Source: Glandiceps talaboti (lineage: Eukaryota > Hemichordata > Enteropneusta > Spengelidae). Taken from it: DNA of 64,000 nucleotides. Under the pieces are notes generated by a model, which saw nothing but the letters and a program-made list of their open reading frames with translations, searched no databases and had not been told where the DNA came from. The stretch lies in the NCBI RefSeq assembly GCF_964340395.1, contig NC_135550.1, positions 24,785,176 to 24,849,175 on the forward strand, written 5' to 3'. Position 1 is the stretch's first letter. Each line of letters starts with the position of its first letter. The translations under genes and the position numbers were made by a program. Positions 58,371 through 64,000 of the stretch are shown here, piece by piece.

Positions 58371-58557
58371 TGATTTTGATACAGAGCACGAGCCGAGTAC
58401 ATTGCCATGTTTGATGATTTTGATGCAGGGCAAGGGCCGAGTACATTGCCACGTTTGTTGATTTTGATACAGGGCAAGAGCCGAGTACATTGCCGGCCAC
58501 GTTTGATGATTTTGATACAGGGCAAGAGCCGAGTGCATTGCCACGTTTGATGATTTT
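58371..58557. repeat. Minisatellite, 44-bp unit, about four copies
   Basis: Units begin TGATTTTGAT at 58371, 58415, 58459, 58507 and (partial) 58551. They share ACAGGGCAAGAGCCGAGTAC and ATTGCCACGTTTGA. One copy carries an extra GGCC. High identity points to recent expansion. It stays open on the minus strand in two frames, giving a periodic peptide that is probably an artefact. Confidence 0.93.
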
Positions 58558-59420
58558 AACTTGAATGAAATTCGAGAGGCAAAAGTAAACTATATGAAAT
58601 GTACACGAAATGCGTTCATCACAAAAGCCGGGAAAGGTGAAATGTATGAATGAAATGTGACATGAACTTGTCAACAATGAAAGGATGTATCTATCCCATT
58701 TATGTGATGTATCTGCCTATTTCCGGTTGCTCATATCATCATGATTATTAAACGTTTAGAGGTTCGATCAATACCCGCCTTTCTGTTGAGTAAACAGTTC
58801 AGCTGGTGTCCTTCATGTTGGTTAAAAGAAAACTAGTTTTGATGACTTCGTTGATTGATGATCAACGTCTTCTGCAAACATCACTATATTAAAACCTTAC
58901 AGAGATAAGCGTCTGAGTCAGTTCATTTAAGCGTCATTGTAGCAAATGTCATGATTGATCTCATCGTAGTTTCCTTAACACATAGCTACGTTAACATTTA
59001 TCAAAAAATAATGTACATGAATATTTTCTTTGCTATGTTAATTTCTCATTTACAGTCTTTGAACATTACTCATTAATAAAAAGACAGCCAACATTTCATG
59101 TTCATCAAAACGATATGTTCCATTTCATTTTCGCCATGTTTATTTCAAGATTTCAATTTCGAATAGATTCCCGGTGTCAAATAAATTAACATACAGCACA
59201 TGTATTGTATACCTGTATTTATAATTAAAATAAAACATACAAATTCACTTTTGTTCAGAGGAAATTCATAAATGGGTGATTATAATGAGGATTCCTGTTA
59301 GTAATGCCAAATAACTAGATTTTTGTGATGTTAATAGTTCTCCCTTACGTTGCTTGTATCTTCGTTAGAATATCTAATATCGATTCAAATTGGGACAGAA
59401 AACAATATTCTGTATCATAT
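58558..59420. other. AT-rich intergenic DNA
   Basis: Nothing is recognised on either strand. Confidence 0.6.
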
Positions 59421-59563
59421 TGTTGTCAAAAAGTGCCGACGTCATACAGAAAAGAATGTTTGTGTCATTTTTGTTGACAAAAGTGTCGACATTATAGTAA
59501 AACTTTTTTTTATGTCATTTGTAGAGAAAAGTGCCGATGTCATACGTGAAACAGATACGTCAT
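59421..59563. repeat. Degenerate ~50-bp tandem repeat, three copies
   Basis: Copies start at 59421, 59472 and 59520, each with TGTTG-like sequence, AAAAGTGCCGACGTCAT and a TGTCATTT tail. They are diverged, so the array is older than the 58.4-kb one. Confidence 0.75.
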
Positions 59564-60484
59564 AATTACAGCAATGATTATGAAAATTTGAAAAACTAGA
59601 ATACTAGTGAGACTAATTAGGGAAATATGATGTAAATACAAATTGTAAAGGTAAGTTCTCATAATCACAAGCAGATTGATGAAGTGATTGTCTTTGACAT
59701 AATTATATTTGTGAAATAGTTACAATAACAAATAGTTGACGAATACACAACAAATGTTTAGTGTCCATGGACAATTATAATATCTAATTAACACATCGAT
59801 GTGAAATGGATTAAGACAGGTGTTAATTCATGCATGCTTTTTTACAATATTGTCTTTTCACTTGCTATTAAAGTGTCAGAATTGCCCTGACCATTTCCAA
59901 AAAATCGACTGTTTGTTTTAAATAATTGATTCAATATAAAGTAAGGATTCAAATGTTAAAGAACACACAAAGTAATGTTGTCACATTGCCGATTTAAAAA
60001 CAAAATTGTTAGATTTGACGTTTTATGATGTAATTTCACAGTATTAAAAAGTATCATAGACTTTTATAATGCTTACCAGGTGTGACCAGTTGAAGTCCTC
60101 AATTACACGATGGCGCGAAACTACATGCAACCAGACATTGATAACTACTCTCGTACGCCATCAACCAAACAATCGAACAAAGAAATGTTAAGATCGGAAG
60201 GGGCACATGACTTCACCTGGTTGGCAACACAACTATGAATACTTCGGTAAGCAACCACAAAACATATCACAAAAACAAAGAAAACATGTTTGAAAGACTG
60301 ATTTCGATCAAGTAAAAAAAAAGCTAAGCTAGACACAACGGCATTTGAGAGACTGGTGATCTCTTTTCAACCCCAAATCACGCACGCCGCATTTCAGTTA
60401 AGAACCCAAAATGTAGGACTCAAAAATAAACAAAGTTAATATAATTTTATCGTGTGTTATCAAGCCTGCACTTGTAGACCAGGG
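59564..60484. other. AT-rich intergenic DNA
   Basis: No gene or repeat is recognised. Confidence 0.6.
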
Positions 60485-60609
60485 TATATAATAAGGCCAG
60501 GTTAAGGTACTCATCAGTCATGTTTTATCGCTTAACCCTTCTAATGATTAAAACAAATCGATTTTCTAGATGCTTTATGGGCGTATAGTAAAGCTATAAA
60601 GTGACAAGG
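60485..60609 (+). promoter_or_regulatory. Candidate TATA/Inr promoter with short first exon
   Basis: TATATAATAAGG starts at 60485 and the initiator TCAGTC has its A at 60516, an ideal 31-bp spacing. A strong donor, ACAAG/GTGAGT, follows at 60608/60609, so a 93-nt first exon is possible. It would hold an ATG at 60520 opening a 22-codon frame. No downstream exon is recognisable in the window. Confidence 0.3.
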
Positions 60610-60986
60610 TGAGTGGCCTAAACATAGGCAAGATGTCAAGGCAAACGGTAAATTATGACATTATAGTCGTTGTTGTTCAACCGTTAGTGCTTCATTAAGT
60701 GATGTTGCCTTTGTCTATGTTTTAACAAAACTGTAAAAGTCTAACCACGAGCTACCCAGTAAACACCATCAAATTTTGTGCTATGATATATGTAATTTTT
60801 CACACAAAAAGGGGTGTTGATTTCAATGATAGTTAAGAATAAGTAATGTTATTTAGGGTCGGATTAGGGTGTTTTTTGGCCCGCCCGGCCTCTTGAGACG
60901 AACACTCGTCGCACGATTAATTGCTTGCATAGTTCACAAGATTGACCATTTGATAGATCTTTATAGTACTCGATACTGTTTAAATC
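60610..60986. other. Intergenic DNA
   Basis: No gene is seen. The segment after about 60855 becomes richer in GC and CpG (GGCCCGCCCGGCC near 60880). Confidence 0.5.
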
Positions 60987-61068
60987 CGGGTTTGACCCGA
61001 ATTCTTGACCTCTCGGAACTTTGGAAATAATTCTTCCTAAGTTGTCGGAGGTTATCGCGATAACTCCG
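60987..61068. other. Palindrome-rich block
   Basis: CGGGTTTGACCCG (60987-60999) is a 5-bp inverted repeat with a 3-nt loop. GTTATCGCGATAAC (61051-61064) is a perfect 14-bp palindrome, extended by CGGAG (61046-61050) and CTCCG (61064-61068) with a one-base bulge. Such dyads are often bound by dimeric regulators; no factor can be named. Confidence 0.6.
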
Positions 61069-61575
61069 CTTGCGACATTCCTTGATCCGATATCACCAGG
61101 GACAGGCCTAACTGGCCAAAGTTATGCGGCCACATAGTGTCGAGGGCGTTTGCAATGATCCCCTTAAGAACCGGCTATCAACTTTACAACATTATTTTCA
61201 AATTACAAACGGCACTAACTTTTAAAGACTTTTTTGCCGCTTTAAAATCTGCATTTAGACTCTTACAATAAATCTCGTGAGAAACTATACAAAATATGTA
61301 ATGTACGGGGATCGGTAACTGTTACGTCAATCTTTGTAACAATCAGTTAAAATACCAAAATGGCTATGAAAATTAGTATTTCGAAAGAGTAGAAAAATAT
61401 CTGGAATTTCAATTTTTCAACGTAAAAACAGTTGTGTGTGTTTTCTTCTTTTTGCTAAAAAATTGCGTGAATTTGATGTCCCTGATCGGGTATCGACAGC
61501 TGTCTGTGAAGATGATGCTTTCGAAGTAAGACAATAAAACTAGAAAAAGAAGTGGCGTAAAGTAGAAGCTCTTAC

Positions 61576-61761
61576 CGGTGGGGATCGACCACGAGAGGCA
61601 ACGATCGTACGTTCCCTGAATCTTGGTGTTCGTCTCTGCTCCGTACACTTGTTAGGTATACTGCTGTAGCAATGGAGGAGGGCCTTCTTTGAGTGGATCT
61701 TAACTTGTCCGAGTAGCCGTCTAAGAGTGCACACTTTGCTATCCCACAGTACCTTTATATA
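61576..61761 (-). promoter_or_regulatory. Candidate TATA promoter and first exon pointing toward nkx2.2
   Basis: On the minus strand TATATAAAGG (61761-61752) is followed 33 bp later by an initiator-like GCACTCT with the A at 61728. A donor CCG/GTAAGAG lies at 61576/61575, giving a possible 153-nt exon with no ATG. It faces nkx2.2, 19 kb away, whose start codon has an unused strong acceptor. Both halves are motif-level evidence only. Confidence 0.3.
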
Positions 61762-64000
61762 GTGACACTCCAGTAGCTCTCCGATACCTCAAGTTGAAAA
61801 TATTGACATTTAGCCAAATATTGTTATATATGTAATAAATCCCTACATTTCCGTAGTTCTGTTAATACCTCTTGTGCAATCTGTTCTTCATATGCAAAGT
61901 AAATCATACCATATGGTGACGGGTTTGCCTATCCACAGCCAATAATGCACTGTGCGTTATTGAGACGGAGGTGTTTGTTCTAACCACTTTGTGTCAACAT
62001 TAGCCAAATCACAGCTAAAGTTCCCCACTTGCCGCTTTTTCATACTCTTTATCATCCGTTTTAGATTTCAGTTCAAAGTTAGTCTTTATTGACATCAATA
62101 TGTTACGAAATGATGCCATCTGAAAATCGTTATTAGGATGTTTTCGAACATGTCAAATCGTCTTTTGCAGAACAGAAGGCGTTTCTATTAAGTCAACCAT
62201 TGGTTTTAATTGTAGTAGTCAACCAATGGTCAACACACTTGACTGACGCGATTTCCTCACTCGGGAACAAATCACGTATTGTGACTTCGTTCTCTGCGCG
62301 ATGTCAAACTGCAGTTAACGTTCACAGTACCTACGTTTTTTATTTTCTTAAAAAAGACGATGGTTGTGTCGGTCATACACCCTATGTTTGCCTTCGTTTA
62401 GGTTCGCATCTGTCATGAAGTGGAAATTTCTGACTACGTACGTACGTACGTAGCCGTCGACTATCCGTTTGTTGTAGTAGAGTATGTCTTTTATACATTC
62501 ATCTCTTAATAACGACAACATTTTGCAATTTTATGAAGGATCTCTGACTTTAGAATTTGCCAAATCTCTGCTAATTTGATAAACGTTCGAAATTCGATTG
62601 GAATGCGAGAATTTATAACCATTTTTATCATAAATATCACGCTCTTCTGAATTAGTATTTTTCTTTAACATAAGTCGACTGTGACAGCTCTTAGTGGTAA
62701 CTAAGGGATACTTTCAAAATGGTTAGAAAGTGACAGATTCCAGATGTCAACCTTTTGATAAATATTACAATATAACCTTGTAATTTTTGAAAGATGCTGG
62801 AAATTCGAATGATCTTTTGCTGATGGCAATCATCTGTAAAAATGACATTATATTTTCATATATAGTATCTATATATATCATGCTTCTTTCATGATACCTG
62901 CTCATTTTGACCACTCGTCATTCATTTGGATAGTTCACAAGCCGAGCGCACAAGTTACACGGTCCTTACTTTTCAAAATTCTGCTAACAAAACTTGAATG
63001 AAATAATAACATAGTACGTCTCATTGCCTTTCTTGAAATCATCAAGTCTGTACGATGAGAATAATATACAATACCATCTTACCTGCTCCCCTTGTAAAAA
63101 AACCCAACCTGTTTGTGTACAGTTGAAAAGTTGGGACTTTAAAAAGAGTTTTTATATTTTTGCCAGATTTTGACATACCCTATCCTTCAAACTCAAGGTA
63201 TGTTATTTTAAAATCCCTTCATTTAGAAAAGATACCTGTACCAAATGTAGTTGGACTGATACATGTTTTACTAGACATATAAGAGGTAGTCAGGTACTAA
63301 TTTTAACAAAGACACTGTGTGAAATGATACAAATTTAACCTATATAACCCATACACACATCATTCATCATCAACTGATTATGATATAAAGATATATATTT
63401 TCCTTTCCGAATGATAGAATTGATCGGAAATCACAACCAAACGAGTTTGTGTGCAACAATTGACATATGGGCATTGGAAGTGAGCTATTGTCAGGGGGGA
63501 AGTTTAAACATGCTATCGACCCGCCAGTTATCCGGCACAACGGTGATTGTGCAGCGTGCAGTCTTTAACTAAAAACCAACCATTCATAACAAAAATGATT
63601 ACTTTTATCACCCTCTACTATGTTTGCTACACTAATGATTACTTTCAATTACCCTCCACCGGACCATTTACAAACTCGTGCATACAGTTCCGTGGACTTA
63701 TATAAATCGGCGGGAAGTTACTTTTCACTGAGCTTTCAGGAAAGTCTCACGCGGCGTTGTTTTGGGCGCTTTTTCCGAGCTGTGATAATTTATTTACTAT
63801 TTGTCCGTGTTCAATTTCCTTCGCTACACTGTTACCTTCCTTTCCACCCCAGGGACGTTGATGTATTTTATGTCTCAAAATTTACTTATTTTACCCGACG
63901 GCTATTACTAACACTCTTTGTTGGTCAAATAAAAGAACCACGGGAGCTTCAAATATTCGGAAAAACTCCCTCCAGCGAAATGGCATTGTTGTAATTCAAT
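61762..64000. other. Intergenic DNA at the right edge
   Basis: A 20-bp perfect palindrome, CTACGTACGTACGTACGTAG, lies at 62434-62453. The open frame 63620-63994 (plus, 124 codons) has no recognisable domain and is not called. Confidence 0.5.

Overview
The window looks like a stretch of nuclear genome from an invertebrate bilaterian animal. It is AT-rich, almost empty of coding sequence, full of long microsatellites ((CATA)n, (GA)n, (TA)n, (CTGT)n), and it contains one intron-bearing developmental regulator with canonical GT-AG splice signals. I cannot name the species. The gene, the small intron and the repeat types fit a marine deuterostome or lophotrochozoan, but that is inference. No prokaryotic operon, CRISPR array, defence system, virus or toxin gene is visible.

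The only protein-coding gene I can support is an Nkx2-2 (NK2.2 / vnd class) homeobox gene on the minus strand, with coding exons at 42579-42225 and 41880-41174 joined across a 344-bp intron. The deduced product is 353 residues. It carries the TN (tinman/eh1-like) motif, the SDNPYTRWL motif, a homeodomain with Tyr54, the NK2-specific domain and a WPW carboxy terminus. A strong 3' splice site lies 24 nt before the start codon, so the transcript probably begins in one or more non-coding upstream exons.

Layout. 1-8 kb: gene-free, with small degenerate tandem arrays. 8.0-9.9 kb: two related Harbinger-like MITEs with matching terminal inverted repeats. 11.9-12.5 kb: a degenerate ~63-bp minisatellite. 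13-35 kb: intergenic DNA with (GA)n, (CATA)n and (CT)n tracts, an NRF1-like palindrome, a GC hairpin holding an E2F-like site, and a tRNA-like SINE remnant. 35-41 kb: 3' flank of nkx2.2. 41.2-42.6 kb: nkx2.2. 42.6-45.3 kb: its 5' flank, with a candidate core promoter and, about 2.1 kb upstream, an exact GLI consensus site with TCF-like sites close by. 45.3-45.9 kb and 50.6-50.8 kb: compound microsatellites. 51-64 kb: gene-free DNA with two minisatellites, and a 60.4-61.8 kb block with palindromes and two candidate TATA/Inr promoters, one of which points toward nkx2.2.

The window therefore reads as the regulatory territory of one patterning transcription factor. Its interest lies in cis-regulatory candidates and repeat biology, not in a multi-gene system. 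All motif statements come from reading by eye and have not been scored statistically.
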